Source of the DNA: CAVQCT01 sp964371785
Lineage (GTDB): Bacteria > Zixibacteria > MSB-5A5 > GN15 > FEB-12
DNA: 64,000 bases
Assembly: GCA_964371785.1 (NCBI GenBank)
Contig: CAYJOL010000003.1
Location: 372,001-436,000 of the forward strand
Direction of reading: 5' to 3'
Shown: positions 1 through 9,456 of the stretch, piece by piece
How the letters are laid out: the number at the start of each line of letters is the position of its first letter
Position numbering within the stretch: the first letter of the stretch is position 1
Position numbers and translations under genes: made by a program
The notes under the pieces: model-generated
Databases searched by the model: none
What the model was told of the DNA's origin: nothing
What the model saw: the letters and a program-made list of their open reading frames with translations, nothing else

Positions 1-1
1 G

Positions 2-646
2 TCGGACTCCTTAAAGGCTGGAGACCCGGCCAGCAAAGTGAACGCGATCGTAGTTGCCGATGCTGACTTTATATCCGAGCAGTTTTTCCAGATTCGCAAA
101 CAGGGGATCGGTGATCTGAATTTTGATAATGTGACGTTTTTCCTGAACGCTATCGACGAGTTAGCCGGAGATACTTCATTCATTGCCCTCCGCAAGAAAC
201 GGATTCGTCACCGCACCCTTGAAACTGTCGAGGCACAAACTAAACAGTTTGTGCAAAAGCGAATCGATGATGAAAAGGACGCGGAGACGCAGGCACAGCA
301 GGCGCTGCAGGATGCTCAGAAGTCACTGAACGAGAAGGTGGCCCAGGTGAGTAATCGAACCGACCTTGATGCCCAGACCAAGCAGATCATGGCGCAGAAC
401 CTTCAGGAAGTTGAGAACCGCCGATTCGAGGTACTCAAGACAAATATTGAGGCGAAGAAAGAGGCAAAAGTTGCGGCCAGTCAGGAAACCATGAACCAGT
501 CGATCCAGTCGATTCAGACAAGGATCAAGACGATGGCCGTTCTGCTGCCGCCAATTCCGGTGTTTGTGCTTGGTGTGTTTATCTTTGTTCGACGGCGCAA
601 ACGCGAAAAAGAGGGGGCGATGGCCGTCCGGAGACTAAGGAGCTAA
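2..646 (+). CDS. GldG-like ABC-transporter accessory protein, C-terminal part (5' end outside window)
   Basis: The frame is open from the first bases of the window, so this is the C-terminal ~214 residues of a longer protein; the GTG at 38 is unlikely to be the true start. The visible part has an alpha/beta segment (VVADADFISEQFF, then FFLNAIDEL) typical of the end of the GldG/ABC_transp_aux extracytoplasmic domain. A long charged, Gln/Glu-rich coiled-coil-like stretch follows, then one membrane helix close to the C-terminus (around LLPPIPVFVLGVFIFV) and a basic tail. The family works with an ABC permease and ATPase (GldA/GldF type) presumed to lie upstream. The next gene begins 3 nt after the stop and encodes its usual DUF4340 partner. 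The substrate cannot be told from sequence. Confidence 0.75.
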   Translation, partial: SDSLKAGDPASKVNAIVVADADFISEQFFQIRKQGIGDLNFDNVTFFLNAIDELAGDTSFIALRKKRIRHRTLETVEAQTKQFVQKRIDDEKDAETQAQQALQDAQKSLNEKVAQVSNRTDLDAQTKQIMAQNLQEVENRRFEVLKTNIEAKKEAKVAASQETMNQSIQSIQTRIKTMAVLLPPIPVFVLGVFIFVRRRKREKEGAMAVRRLRS

Positions 647-649
647 GCG

Positions 650-2008
650 ATGAACGAAGTAAAAAAGACAGTGTTATTCGGACTCGTTGCGATCGTGCTG
701 GTGGTATCGGCTTTTGTTTTATCGCCGCGACGTATCACCCCGGAGGCGTTCGCCGATCAGGGACAGCCATTTTTCCCGGAATTCACCGATCCGAACGAGG
801 CAACAACGCTCGAGGTTGTTGATTTCGACGAAAGCACGGGCGAGGCCCACCCGTTCAAGGTAACGTTCAAGAATGGCAAATGGACAATTCCGTCACATTA
901 TGATTATCCCGCCGACGGTAAAGACCGATTGGCCAAAACAGCGGCCGGTGTTATTGACATCAAGAAGGATGAGTTCAGGACGGACAATGTCTCCGACCAT
1001 GACGGGCTGGGGGTTCTCGATCCAATGGACCAGACCGGCTCGCTTTCCGGCCGGGGAGAGCGCGTGACGATAAAAGGTGAAAACGACAAGGTACTGGCGG
1101 ACATCATCATTGGTAAGCCAGTTGCCGGCAAGCAGGGATTTCGCTATGTGCGCCTGCCCGACCAGAACCGAGTCTATGCCGTGAAGATGGACATCGATAT
1201 TTCGACCAATTTCGATGACTGGATTGACCGCGACCTTTTGCATCTGACAAAGGACAAAATCCAGATGGTCGATCTCAAGGACTACTCCATTGATGAGCGG
1301 ACTTTTACCGTTCAGAATCGGGACAATCTGGTTCTGACTAAAGCGGACAGCAAGTGGACCGCCAATAAACTGACCGGCGCTCAGAAACTTGACTCAACAA
1401 GAGTCGATTCTTTACTGGCCGCAATTGCGGCGGTGCAAATTGTCGGAGTGCGACCGAAACCCGAGGGGCTGTCGGCAAGTCTCAAACAGACGGCCGACCA
1501 GAAACAGATTACCCAGAACGATGTTATGTCGCTCCAGTCGAAAGGGTTCTATTTCACGCGGCAAGGTCAGTTGATGTCCAATGAAGGCGAGCTCCAGGTA
1601 GGAAGCTCCGACGGCATTCTGTATACGCTCCGATTTGGCGAAGTGGTTTATGGTTCCGGCGTGGCAATTACAGCCGGGACACCGGACTCATCTTCGGCTG
1701 ATAAAGGTAAAGCTTCGGAGAACCGGTATCTTTTCATTACGGCAGATTTCGACCCGTCCTATCTGAAAGAACCGCCCAAACCCGGCAATATGGATTTCCA
1801 GACAAAAGCGGACAGCGCTATGACCGTGCAGGACAGAAAGAACAAAGAGCTGTTCGCGAAACATCAACAGTGGCGGCAAAGAGTCGATACCGGCACCAAG
1901 CTGGCCAAAGACTTAAGCGATCGATTCGCCGACTGGTACTATGTAATTTCGGCTGACAGCTACAACAAGATCCACCAGGAGCGGACTCAGTTGCTGGCAA
2001 AGAAATAG
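650..2008 (+). CDS. DUF4340 domain-containing membrane-anchored protein
   Basis: This 452-residue protein has one N-terminal membrane helix (about residues 7-25) followed by a large soluble region rich in beta strands, which is the DUF4340 arrangement. The motif-like stretch GKQGFRYVRLPDQNRVYAV, followed by a DWIDRDLL segment, is typical of the family. It starts 3 nt after the GldG-like gene, so the two are translationally linked. DUF4340 proteins usually sit beside GldG-type ABC accessory proteins and are thought to be periplasmic partners of that transporter; the function itself is unknown. The ATG is in a good position, with AAGGAG just upstream in the end of the previous gene. Confidence 0.8.
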   Translation: MNEVKKTVLFGLVAIVLVVSAFVLSPRRITPEAFADQGQPFFPEFTDPNEATTLEVVDFDESTGEAHPFKVTFKNGKWTIPSHYDYPADGKDRLAKTAAGVIDIKKDEFRTDNVSDHDGLGVLDPMDQTGSLSGRGERVTIKGENDKVLADIIIGKPVAGKQGFRYVRLPDQNRVYAVKMDIDISTNFDDWIDRDLLHLTKDKIQMVDLKDYSIDERTFTVQNRDNLVLTKADSKWTANKLTGAQKLDSTRVDSLLAAIAAVQIVGVRPKPEGLSASLKQTADQKQITQNDVMSLQSKGFYFTRQGQLMSNEGELQVGSSDGILYTLRFGEVVYGSGVAITAGTPDSSSADKGKASENRYLFITADFDPSYLKEPPKPGNMDFQTKADSAMTVQDRKNKELFAKHQQWRQRVDTGTKLAKDLSDRFADWYYVISADSYNKIHQERTQLLAKK

Positions 2009-2182
2009 ACGTACTCGATAACTGGTACCAACGGCGGGGTATCATTATCCCGCCTTTATTTTTGCGTAATCTCGGCTACGCTAATTTTCTTCGATTCGAT
2101 TTCACAATCCCGGGAAGTATTCCGTCTTTGAATTGTAATCCCCTCAGACAGCTTACAACAACTTATTATATGGAGGTGGATT

Positions 2183-4075
2183 ATGCGTGCCAGATCCATT
2201 GTGCCCCATCTTATCCTCGCCGCTCTGCTGCTTTCGGTCACCGCTATTATCTATGCCGTGCCGACCGGTAAAATTATCGGGACCGTTACAGATCGGGAAA
2301 CCGGCCAGTCGGTGGCTAATGCCTCGGTCACGGTGGTCGGTGCCGGCCTCAGCGCCGTCACTGATGAAAGGGGATGCTTCATAATTCGTGATGTTCCCCC
2401 CGGGACTTACACGCTGACGGTGTCCTGGTCGGCCGACCAATTGATAACTCTTTCCGATGTGTCGGTAAATCCGGACAGCGTGACATTTGTCTCAGCTTTA
2501 TTTGAGCAAAAACAGCCGGCCGAATTTGATTCAGTTGAGCTGAAGATATCCGCACCGAGTCCTGTCAATGAACTTCTGGCGCAGGTGACTGGTGTGGTGA
2601 GGAATAAAGCCGGCGATGTCGCCATCAGGGGCGGTAGATCCCTTGAAATGCGTTACTTGCCGCCGTCGCATGGCGGTACCGCCATCGTCAATGGCGAGCC
2701 GTTTGATGCCATGTTCTTCAAGAACTATGGAGTCAATCCGTTTGTAGATACCGAGGATGATCATCTGTCGACTTTCGCAGTCGATGTGGACGACGCCGCA
2801 TTCATCATGGCTCGTTCATACCTCTACCGTGGGGCGATGCCGTCGGACGATGCTGTCAGAACGGAAGAGTTTGTCAACCACTTCAAGTACGCCTACGCGG
2901 CTCCACATAATGCAACCTTTAAGGTTTATCTCGAAGGCGCACCGTCGAAGTTCGGTACGAACAGCCAGATGCTGAAGATTGGCATTAAAGGAATGGAAAT
3001 CGACTCCAGGGAACGTAAGCCGGCCAACCTGGTATTTGTCATCGATATCTCCGGATCGATGGGTATTGAAAACCGTCTCGGCCTGGTAAAAAGAGCGTTG
3101 CGGATGCTCGTGGACGAACTCACGCCCGAAGATCAGGTGGGGATTGTCGTGTACGGAAGCTGCGGCAAAGTGCTCCTGGAGCCGACCTCCATTGCCCGTA
3201 GAGAGAAGATACTGAAGGTCATCGAGTTCCTGAATACCGACGGCGCCACCAACGCCGAAGAAGGGATTCGTCTGGGTTATCGGATGGCCGAACAGCATTT
3301 CGAGCGCGGGAAGATCAATCGGATCATTCTGTGCTCGGACGGGGTCGCGAACGTGGGGACGACCGGCCCGGATGATATCCTCAAGCAAATTAAGAGCTAC
3401 GCGGATAAAGGAATCACCCTGTCGACCGTGGGATTCGGGATGAACAACTATAATGATATTCTAATGGAGAAGCTCGGGGACAAAGGGAACGGCCACTATG
3501 CGTATGTCGATAATATCGCCGAGGCCCATCGCGTTTTTGTGGACAATCTGACCGGCAACCTGCAGGTAATCGCCCGCGATGTAAAAATCCAGGTCGATTT
3601 CAATCCCGATGTCGTCCGGTCGTACCGACTGCTGGGCTACGAGAACCGCGATGTGGCTGACAACAAGTTCCGCGATGACAAAGAGGACGGCGGTGAGATT
3701 GGCGCCGGCCATCAGGTTACGGCATTGTACGAAATCAAGTTCGAGAATGGTCATCCCGAAGGACAGATAGGCACCGTGTTTATCCGCTACAAGGATGCGG
3801 AGGGAACTGAGGTCGATGAAATCAGCCGGGCGATCGAGCCGCGTATATTCGGTCGTTCGTTCGAGAACGCCTCATTCGATTTCAGGCTCGCTGCCTGTTC
3901 CGCGGAGTTTGCTGAGATTCTCCGCAAATCGTACTGGGCGAAAGGCTCCACGCTCGACGGTCTCCTGTCCTCGGCCAAGCCGCTGCTGATGGAGTCGGAA
4001 GACGGCGATGTGATCGAACTGATCAGCCTGATCAGCAAGGCGCAGACGCTCGATGATCAGCTGGCCCAGAAATAG
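2183..4075 (+). CDS. Secreted VWA-domain protein with carboxypeptidase-regulatory-like N-terminus
   Basis: This 630-residue protein starts at an ATG behind a strong GGAGGT. In order it shows a signal peptide (residues 1-25), a CarboxypepD_reg-like beta sandwich (about 28-105), and a short stretch, GDVAIRGGRSLEMRYL (around 142-160), that resembles the end of a TonB-dependent-receptor plug. A vWA N-terminal segment follows (about 190-245; DDAVRTEEFVNHF), then a von Willebrand factor A domain with an intact MIDAS motif DISGSMG (D287) and a C-terminal DUF3520-like region. The last three parts match the YfbK-type VWA family. It probably acts in the periplasm or at the cell surface in protein binding; the ligand is unknown. 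It appears to be a single gene with a hairpin at its 3' end. Confidence 0.85.
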   Translation: MRARSIVPHLILAALLLSVTAIIYAVPTGKIIGTVTDRETGQSVANASVTVVGAGLSAVTDERGCFIIRDVPPGTYTLTVSWSADQLITLSDVSVNPDSVTFVSALFEQKQPAEFDSVELKISAPSPVNELLAQVTGVVRNKAGDVAIRGGRSLEMRYLPPSHGGTAIVNGEPFDAMFFKNYGVNPFVDTEDDHLSTFAVDVDDAAFIMARSYLYRGAMPSDDAVRTEEFVNHFKYAYAAPHNATFKVYLEGAPSKFGTNSQMLKIGIKGMEIDSRERKPANLVFVIDISGSMGIENRLGLVKRALRMLVDELTPEDQVGIVVYGSCGKVLLEPTSIARREKILKVIEFLNTDGATNAEEGIRLGYRMAEQHFERGKINRIILCSDGVANVGTTGPDDILKQIKSYADKGITLSTVGFGMNNYNDILMEKLGDKGNGHYAYVDNIAEAHRVFVDNLTGNLQVIARDVKIQVDFNPDVVRSYRLLGYENRDVADNKFRDDKEDGGEIGAGHQVTALYEIKFENGHPEGQIGTVFIRYKDAEGTEVDEISRAIEPRIFGRSFENASFDFRLAACSAEFAEILRKSYWAKGSTLDGLLSSAKPLLMESEDGDVIELISLISKAQTLDDQLAQK

Positions 4076-4116
4076 ATTGGCGGCCCTGTCGGTTCACCGG
4101 CCGCGGTTTGGCGGTA

Positions 4117-4150
4117 GGGAAAGTGGGGATCTTCCGGGTCCCCATTCCCA
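4117..4150. terminator. Hairpin between convergent genes
   Basis: TGGGGA (4124-4129) pairs with TCCCCA (4139-4144), and the stem is extended by GGGA/TCCC across a small bulge. It lies between the convergent ends of the VWA gene and the epimerase, so it may serve both strands. There is no long T-run, so the call is moderate. Confidence 0.4.
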
Positions 4151-4151
4151 T

Positions 4152-5210
4152 TTAGAGCCACTTTTTGAACAATTTAAGGATCCCCTGGTCCCAGCCGACT
4201 CGGTGCGTGACACCTGATTTCAGATGGCTCAGCTCTTCTTTATGCTCAAGATACCATTTGTGTGAAGTTATCAGCGCATCCTGATTCGAGAACTTCGATT
4301 TCCAACCGAGCTTTTTCTCGATTTTCTCGGTAGATACATACGAGTCTTTGTCAGCTGTGCCGTAGACCCACTTATATAATGGGGATATCTTCATGAATTC
4401 AAATATCGCCAGTGCCGGTTTGACCAGTGCAGCCGGTGTGGGCATCACGCGTGCACCGTTGCCGGCGAAGTCACATAACGCGCCGACATCGAGCTTCACC
4501 TTGTCGAACACCTGTGCACCCACGTTGAAGGTATCATTGACTACTTCACGCGGAGCCGAACCAGCCAGGTCAATCGCCTCTATCAGGTCGGTGACCTCAA
4601 GGAGCTGGTAAAGATTATTCCCCTTGCCGATTATCGGAATACGTTTGCCGCAGTCAACCCAGTCGTAGAGTATTTGGAAGACGCCAAGCCGGGCGGTGCC
4701 GATAAAAGTTTTGGGACGAATGATCGCTATACACATCCCCTTTTCACGGAACTCCCGGCAGATAGCCTCGCCGGCTATCTTGCTTTCGCCGTAGGCCCCC
4801 ACCCCTTCGACCGGATCCTCTTCGACCAACGGGTGCTTTTCAGGGACGCCGTATACCGCAGTCGAACTTATGAAGATTACCCGCTCGACATTGCACTTTT
4901 GAGCTTGTTCAAGCGTGTTTCGGACACCCTGAATGTTGGTAGAGTAGATTTCTTCTTTCGGCCAAAGCGGTAATGCGGCTGCGCAATGAATAATGATATC
5001 AATCCTGTTGTCATGAATCAGGCGATACATTCCTTCCGGGTCGCGAACATCCTGATTGACTAACAGCATGTCCTTGGAGTAATCCGCTTCAATAAACGGA
5101 GCAATGTCGTTCAGAGCCAAAAAGGAGATGCCGCGACGGGGTAGATTGAGAGCCAGGTGGTAGCCGAGATATCCGGCTCCACCGGTGACCAATACACGTT
5201 TACCTTGCAT
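4152..5210 (-). CDS. NAD-dependent epimerase/dehydratase family protein (extended SDR)
   Basis: Beginning at the ATG at 5210, the protein opens MQGKRVLVTGGAGYLGYHL, the classic Rossmann start with TGGxGxxG for NAD(P) binding. A TTG 39 nt upstream would add 13 residues but places the nucleotide-binding motif unusually far in, so the ATG is preferred. Further on come the FISSTAVYG serine region and the YGESK (YxxxK) catalytic pair, as in UDP-sugar 4-epimerases and 3-beta-HSD-like SDRs. It likely acts on a nucleotide sugar in the cytoplasm, but the substrate cannot be read. It lies downstream of the M14 peptidase on the same strand, separated by a good terminator, so it probably has its own promoter. 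Confidence 0.8.
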   Translation of the reverse strand: MQGKRVLVTGGAGYLGYHLALNLPRRGISFLALNDIAPFIEADYSKDMLLVNQDVRDPEGMYRLIHDNRIDIIIHCAAALPLWPKEEIYSTNIQGVRNTLEQAQKCNVERVIFISSTAVYGVPEKHPLVEEDPVEGVGAYGESKIAGEAICREFREKGMCIAIIRPKTFIGTARLGVFQILYDWVDCGKRIPIIGKGNNLYQLLEVTDLIEAIDLAGSAPREVVNDTFNVGAQVFDKVKLDVGALCDFAGNGARVMPTPAALVKPALAIFEFMKISPLYKWVYGTADKDSYVSTEKIEKKLGWKSKFSNQDALITSHKWYLEHKEELSHLKSGVTHRVGWDQGILKLFKKWL

Positions 5211-5349
5211 TCGTAAGACCTTCAGTTTTGCTCGCAGAGCTGAATTCAACAGCGCCGCACTTGTCGGCGGCGAGCGTTGTTGGTATCAAACAGTCTTTGC
5301 ATAGTATACACATTTTCCGCCAAATAGACAATGAGGATGGCTTATCTAC

Positions 5350-5385
5350 CGCAAAAAGAAAGAGGCAGGTCAAAGCCTGCCTCTT
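5350..5385 (-). terminator. Rho-independent terminator of the M14 peptidase gene
   Basis: On the minus strand, a perfect 10-bp stem (AAGAGGCAGG with CCTGCCTCTT, 6-nt loop, 5360-5385) is followed by TTCTTTTTGC. It begins just downstream of the peptidase stop at 5409. Confidence 0.8.
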
Positions 5386-5408
5386 CATAACTGTGTTCCT
5401 GGTTAGTC

Positions 5409-8240
5409 TTACTGTTTATACGGCTCGTCGAATGAACTTCCCATCCCGGGACCATACAGCACGGCGTTTAACAGCAGCTGGCGCGTGCCATAGAAGTAGG
5501 CTCGCATATTTGGATTTCCACCAAACAGAATGAGCTGGCCATTTCCGCTGCGTTCGTGGGTGGCGTAAGCTGTGCCCGCCCAGCGGGTCCGCGCCTCAGG
5601 CCAGAGCAGGCCTGACAGGCGGAGTTCGTTCGGATCGACTGAGAATCGGGCAGTCGTGTTAACCGAGGGACCGGTCATAAAGGCGTCCTGCGTATAAACC
5701 ATGACGGGGACATCCCTGTGCAGTCCGAAGGCCATCCAATCATCGGTGGCCAAATCTGCTCTCATGATCACGCCCCGGGGGAAGAATCTCTGTAACCATT
5801 CATCCTGCTTTTGTATTTCTTCCTTGCTCGCCGGTTTCTGCTCGGCTTTGGACTCCGGCGGCGCGACCTTCTCCGGATGCCAGAGCGCCATCGTGTCTAC
5901 CACCGGTGCCTCGGCTTTCACCTGGCGTTCAAGTTCCGTCTGGTAATCGGATAGCTGGTCAAGGACCTGATGTCTCAGACGCACCTGACTCAGGCCGGTC
6001 GATGTATCGGCCGCCCAGGCGGCCGAGCTGCCGATGCAAATGAGAGTACCACCATCCGACACCCAGCGCTTCAGTCGCTCCGTCCCGCCTTTGCCCAGCA
6101 TACGACCTAAAGAGCCACCCCAGGCATCAGGAAGAATGATGACATTGTATTGCGACAACGAAGCATACGAAATGCTGCTGACGCTGATCAGAGATTGTGG
6201 AATTTCGAGTTGCCGGTCGATGGCAAACCAGATTGAGCCGAAATCTGTGAAATCAACCGGATCGCCGGCCAGAATGGCAACTGTCGGACGCTGGAGCAAC
6301 CGAAATGTCGGGGCGCCAAAATACGATCCTTTAGATGGCATCCCGGTGTTGGTGCCATAAATATTAATTCCGACATCGCCGGCGATCTTCCCCAGGATAG
6401 TGGCAAGATCGGAAGGATTCCCCCGTTTGCGAAGAAGGAGCGATCCGGCGTCGAATGTCCGGTTATCAAGAGTGAACGGTTTTTCCGACGCATAGACCAC
6501 CAGATTATTCTCAAACAGTCTATTGAGCGCCTTGTACGTGTTCTCGCCTTCCATGTTGATCACGAATCCATATCCGGCATCACCCGATATCAAGCTCCCG
6601 GCGGGTGCGGTCGTGACGGTCATCGGCTCGGTGGGTACTGAGATTGCCGCCGTGGTCTGGTAAGCGTCGACGTTGAATCCCAAAAGCACTGACCATGCGG
6701 AGACCTCGTACATCTTCGTATCGCCGTTCTTTTCAAGTTCCCTCCGCTCGTCGGCCAGGAAATCCGGCTTCAAATGGGGATCGAATTCCATCACCGCCTT
6801 GGCCAGCGCTCCCTGCTCTTGTGAGGTACGGATGATATAGGATCCGGCAGGGCAGGTTACTGAATTTGTTTGCTCGTGAAGGACATTCATTGCCGTTGCT
6901 AACGTAAATGCTTGTGATGCCCTCTCAACTCGGATTCCCTGCTGAAGCAGACCATCAAGACAGCGATTTAGTTTTACAAGGTCCTTGCCGGGGACTATCA
7001 CAAATGCAAGCCCGCTCTTTTTGCCTTGACTGACTATCTCACGGCGGGCTCGGGCGTAGTCGCGAAGAATTTCGACGCGATTACCCGCGAGCATGTTCAA
7101 GTTGCTCAGCGATGAAGTGAAATGGTGGTTGATCGCCTCATGATACGACAATACGTAGTTGTCATCCTGTCTGACCATGCTGCCGTCAACTCCGGCCTGT
7201 TCATACAAGATGCCAATAGCGCCGAAAAACGACGGCCATGCGGAGGTATAGCCCGGAAACCACTGATCGTTCCATTCACCGGTGTAGTACGGCCAGCCGT
7301 TACTGTCGAGCGCCTGACCCTGCTTTTCAGCGAAACGCGGCCACCACTTCAGGATGTTGGACGGGGTGTTGTAGTTAATGGGTTCCCTCGGCGGAGAGAA
7401 CAGAAAGGTGCCGTCGGCGCCCATCTCATGAGCATCGACCACCAATTGCGGGTGCCACTTAAGTATGGTTGCCAGTTTGCCGCCGGTTTCAGGTTGCGTA
7501 GCTACAATCAGGTCACGGTTCAGGTCAAAAAGATAGTGATTACCCCGTCCCCAGGGCCAGACTCCGCGATGCTGCAACGAGCTCCGGTCATAGTTGGGAA
7601 CATTGCCACGATATGTCTGTAGCATGGAGAGATATCGCTCACGACCGTCCGGATTCTCGGACGGGACGATTATGATGATTACATTTTTCAGCAGATTAAG
7701 TGTGGTCGCATCCGTGCCCGCAGTGAGTTGATAGATAAGCTGGGTCGCCGCATCCGTACCCGAGATTTCATCACCGTGAATACTGTAACCGAGCCACGCG
7801 ACCGAGGGGAGATCGGTGACCATCGTCTCAAGGTCCGCATCGGTTTTTAATCCATCGGCAGAGGCAACTTTGTCCATGCGCTGACGAATGTCTTCGAGGT
7901 TCTTAATGTTCTCAGCCGAACTGATAAACACATTGTAAAGGTCGCGTCCTTCGAAAGTCCGTCCGCAAGTCTCCAGGCGTACCCGATCCGATGATTTGGC
8001 GACTGCCTGCAGGTAGGCCACCAGCTCGGCGTAGCGAATCGGCCACTGTCCGATTGGGGCGGAGGCGAAATCATTCGGTTTCGGCGTTGACGCGTCATAG
8101 GTACCGCCCGGATAGAATGGCACGGTGTCGAGAGTCACGTTGGGTGAGTAGATCGGGCTGTCAGCACCGAAGGCACCAAGGGGACTTAATGGCCAGGCGA
8201 CGATGACGAGCAAAATCAGGTATCCGGGGTTCATCTTCAT
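5409..8240 (-). CDS. Secreted M14-family zinc metallocarboxypeptidase with GATase-like C-terminal domain
   Basis: The ATG at 8240 is preceded by AAAGGAG and gives a signal peptide at once (MKMNPGYLILLVIVAWPLSPLGAFG), so the 45-residue upstream extension is not used. The 943-residue protein has an M14 domain: zinc ligands H155 and E158 in SIHGDE, NPDGR at 196-200 for substrate binding, H271 in VDAHEMG, and a YEQAG glutamate further on as likely catalytic base. The C-terminal half carries a class I glutamine-amidotransferase-like fold region (VIILPDAWGG, then RLKRWVSDGGTLICIG), as in other long secreted M14 peptidases. It should trim peptides in the periplasm or outside the cell. No partner gene is evident. 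Confidence 0.88.
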   Translation of the reverse strand: MKMNPGYLILLVIVAWPLSPLGAFGADSPIYSPNVTLDTVPFYPGGTYDASTPKPNDFASAPIGQWPIRYAELVAYLQAVAKSSDRVRLETCGRTFEGRDLYNVFISSAENIKNLEDIRQRMDKVASADGLKTDADLETMVTDLPSVAWLGYSIHGDEISGTDAATQLIYQLTAGTDATTLNLLKNVIIIIVPSENPDGRERYLSMLQTYRGNVPNYDRSSLQHRGVWPWGRGNHYLFDLNRDLIVATQPETGGKLATILKWHPQLVVDAHEMGADGTFLFSPPREPINYNTPSNILKWWPRFAEKQGQALDSNGWPYYTGEWNDQWFPGYTSAWPSFFGAIGILYEQAGVDGSMVRQDDNYVLSYHEAINHHFTSSLSNLNMLAGNRVEILRDYARARREIVSQGKKSGLAFVIVPGKDLVKLNRCLDGLLQQGIRVERASQAFTLATAMNVLHEQTNSVTCPAGSYIIRTSQEQGALAKAVMEFDPHLKPDFLADERRELEKNGDTKMYEVSAWSVLLGFNVDAYQTTAAISVPTEPMTVTTAPAGSLISGDAGYGFVINMEGENTYKALNRLFENNLVVYASEKPFTLDNRTFDAGSLLLRKRGNPSDLATILGKIAGDVGINIYGTNTGMPSKGSYFGAPTFRLLQRPTVAILAGDPVDFTDFGSIWFAIDRQLEIPQSLISVSSISYASLSQYNVIILPDAWGGSLGRMLGKGGTERLKRWVSDGGTLICIGSSAAWAADTSTGLSQVRLRHQVLDQLSDYQTELERQVKAEAPVVDTMALWHPEKVAPPESKAEQKPASKEEIQKQDEWLQRFFPRGVIMRADLATDDWMAFGLHRDVPVMVYTQDAFMTGPSVNTTARFSVDPNELRLSGLLWPEARTRWAGTAYATHERSGNGQLILFGGNPNMRAYFYGTRQLLLNAVLYGPGMGSSFDEPYKQ

Positions 8241-8301
8241 GCTACGCTCCTTTATAGTAGTACTTAGAAATCGAATGTAATGCCTCGCTGATGTTAGTGT
8301 A

Positions 8302-8325
8302 AAGGGAAAACCTGCCGGCAGGTCT
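8302..8325 (-). terminator. Palindrome downstream of the AI-2E permease gene
   Basis: ACCTGCCGGCAGGT (8310-8323) is a perfect 14-nt palindrome. Read on the minus strand it is followed by TTTTCCC, about 40 nt after the permease stop. The absent loop makes it a less than ideal terminator. Confidence 0.4.
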
Positions 8326-8361
8326 GTCTTCGATATCACTTTCGTGCTGTCTGCTGGAATG

Positions 8362-9456
8362 TCATTCTGATCCAATTCCGGGCGCGGAATCGGAGACGGA
8401 GTCGGACTTGGCGTGCAATCTCGTTTCGAATATATCTAGCAGAGTGACAAAGACTGCGCCTATCAGCGGGCCGACCACAACGCCAAGTAATCCGAGCAGA
8501 TAGACCCCCCCGAGTATGGTGAAGAATAACATCAACGGGTGCATTGAGGTCCGTCCCGATATCAGGTATGGCCTAAGGAGATTGTCAAGCTGACTTATAA
8601 CCAGGGTTCCAACAGCTATTACCACAATACCTTTCACGTAGGCCCCGCTGATAATCAGAATGAGGCCGGCCGGAATGTACACAAGGAACGCACCGAGGAT
8701 TGGAATGATGGACAGGAAGGCCATGACCGCTCCCCAGAAGACCGCGGAAGAAATTCCCACGGCGGCAAATAGAATACCGCCCGCCACTCCCTGAATAAGA
8801 GCCACCGCCACGCCGCCGTACATCGCCGCCAGGACTACGTCTTGAAACTGTCTGAAGCTGACGTCGATCTGAGTCCGACTCAGGGGCATCAACCGCTTCG
8901 CTTTCTGAACGACATAGTCACCGTCCTTAAAGAAGTAGTACAACGTGAAAATCATGAGCACGAACGAGAACACCAGCCGGGTTATGTTCGTTATCAGCCA
9001 GCTGGTCTGGTTGAGAATTACTCCGCTGATGCTTTCGATCGCCTGCTTTACTATCTGATCGAGGTTGATTTTAGACAGGTCATAGTAAACAGAAATCTTT
9101 TCCGTGAGGTCTTTCATCCACGGAAGATCGAAAGACATCAGCTTCTTCATATCACCGCTCGCAATCAATTCATTGATGCGAGTGACAGCTCCGGTGGCCT
9201 CGCCGACGAGCGCCACGAACAGGTAAGTGATCGGGCCGAGTATCAGGGTGATGATCAGCAGGCAGACGATCAGCGAAGAGAGCCCTTTCGATTTGATTTT
9301 CCCGAGGATCTTCTCATAGACCGGGAAAAAAATAATCGCAAACACGCCCGCCCATGCGATCGGCGCGAGGAACGGAATGATGATCCGGTAAAACAAATAG
9401 AGGACGATGGCAGAGATCAGAAAGAAGAGTGATAAGATAATGTGTTCGCGCTTCAT
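8362..9456 (-). CDS. AI-2E family transporter (PerM/TqsA-like permease)
   Basis: This 364-residue polytopic membrane protein begins at the ATG at 9456. Hydrophobic segments cluster near the N-terminus (about residues 8-45 and 58-85), around 155-180 and over 205-340, with a soluble loop between, as in the UPF0118/AI-2E exporter family. The C-terminal part includes AFLSIIPILGAFLVYIPA and LLGVVVGPLIGAVF, which are characteristic. Members export autoinducer-2 or act as Na+/H+ antiporters; the substrate here is not known. It is the first gene of a minus-strand run followed by the M14 peptidase 121 nt later. A palindrome in that gap suggests separate transcripts. Confidence 0.88.
   Translation of the reverse strand: MKREHIILSLFFLISAIVLYLFYRIIIPFLAPIAWAGVFAIIFFPVYEKILGKIKSKGLSSLIVCLLIITLILGPITYLFVALVGEATGAVTRINELIASGDMKKLMSFDLPWMKDLTEKISVYYDLSKINLDQIVKQAIESISGVILNQTSWLITNITRLVFSFVLMIFTLYYFFKDGDYVVQKAKRLMPLSRTQIDVSFRQFQDVVLAAMYGGVAVALIQGVAGGILFAAVGISSAVFWGAVMAFLSIIPILGAFLVYIPAGLILIISGAYVKGIVVIAVGTLVISQLDNLLRPYLISGRTSMHPLMLFFTILGGVYLLGLLGVVVGPLIGAVFVTLLDIFETRLHAKSDSVSDSAPGIGSE

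Noticed and set aside
8842..9432. Plus-strand open frame of 196 residues inside the AI-2E permease gene
   Set aside because: It is a mirror of a clear membrane protein gene; the composition (many Asp, Arg, Glu, Gln) is the usual antisense shadow of hydrophobic codons.
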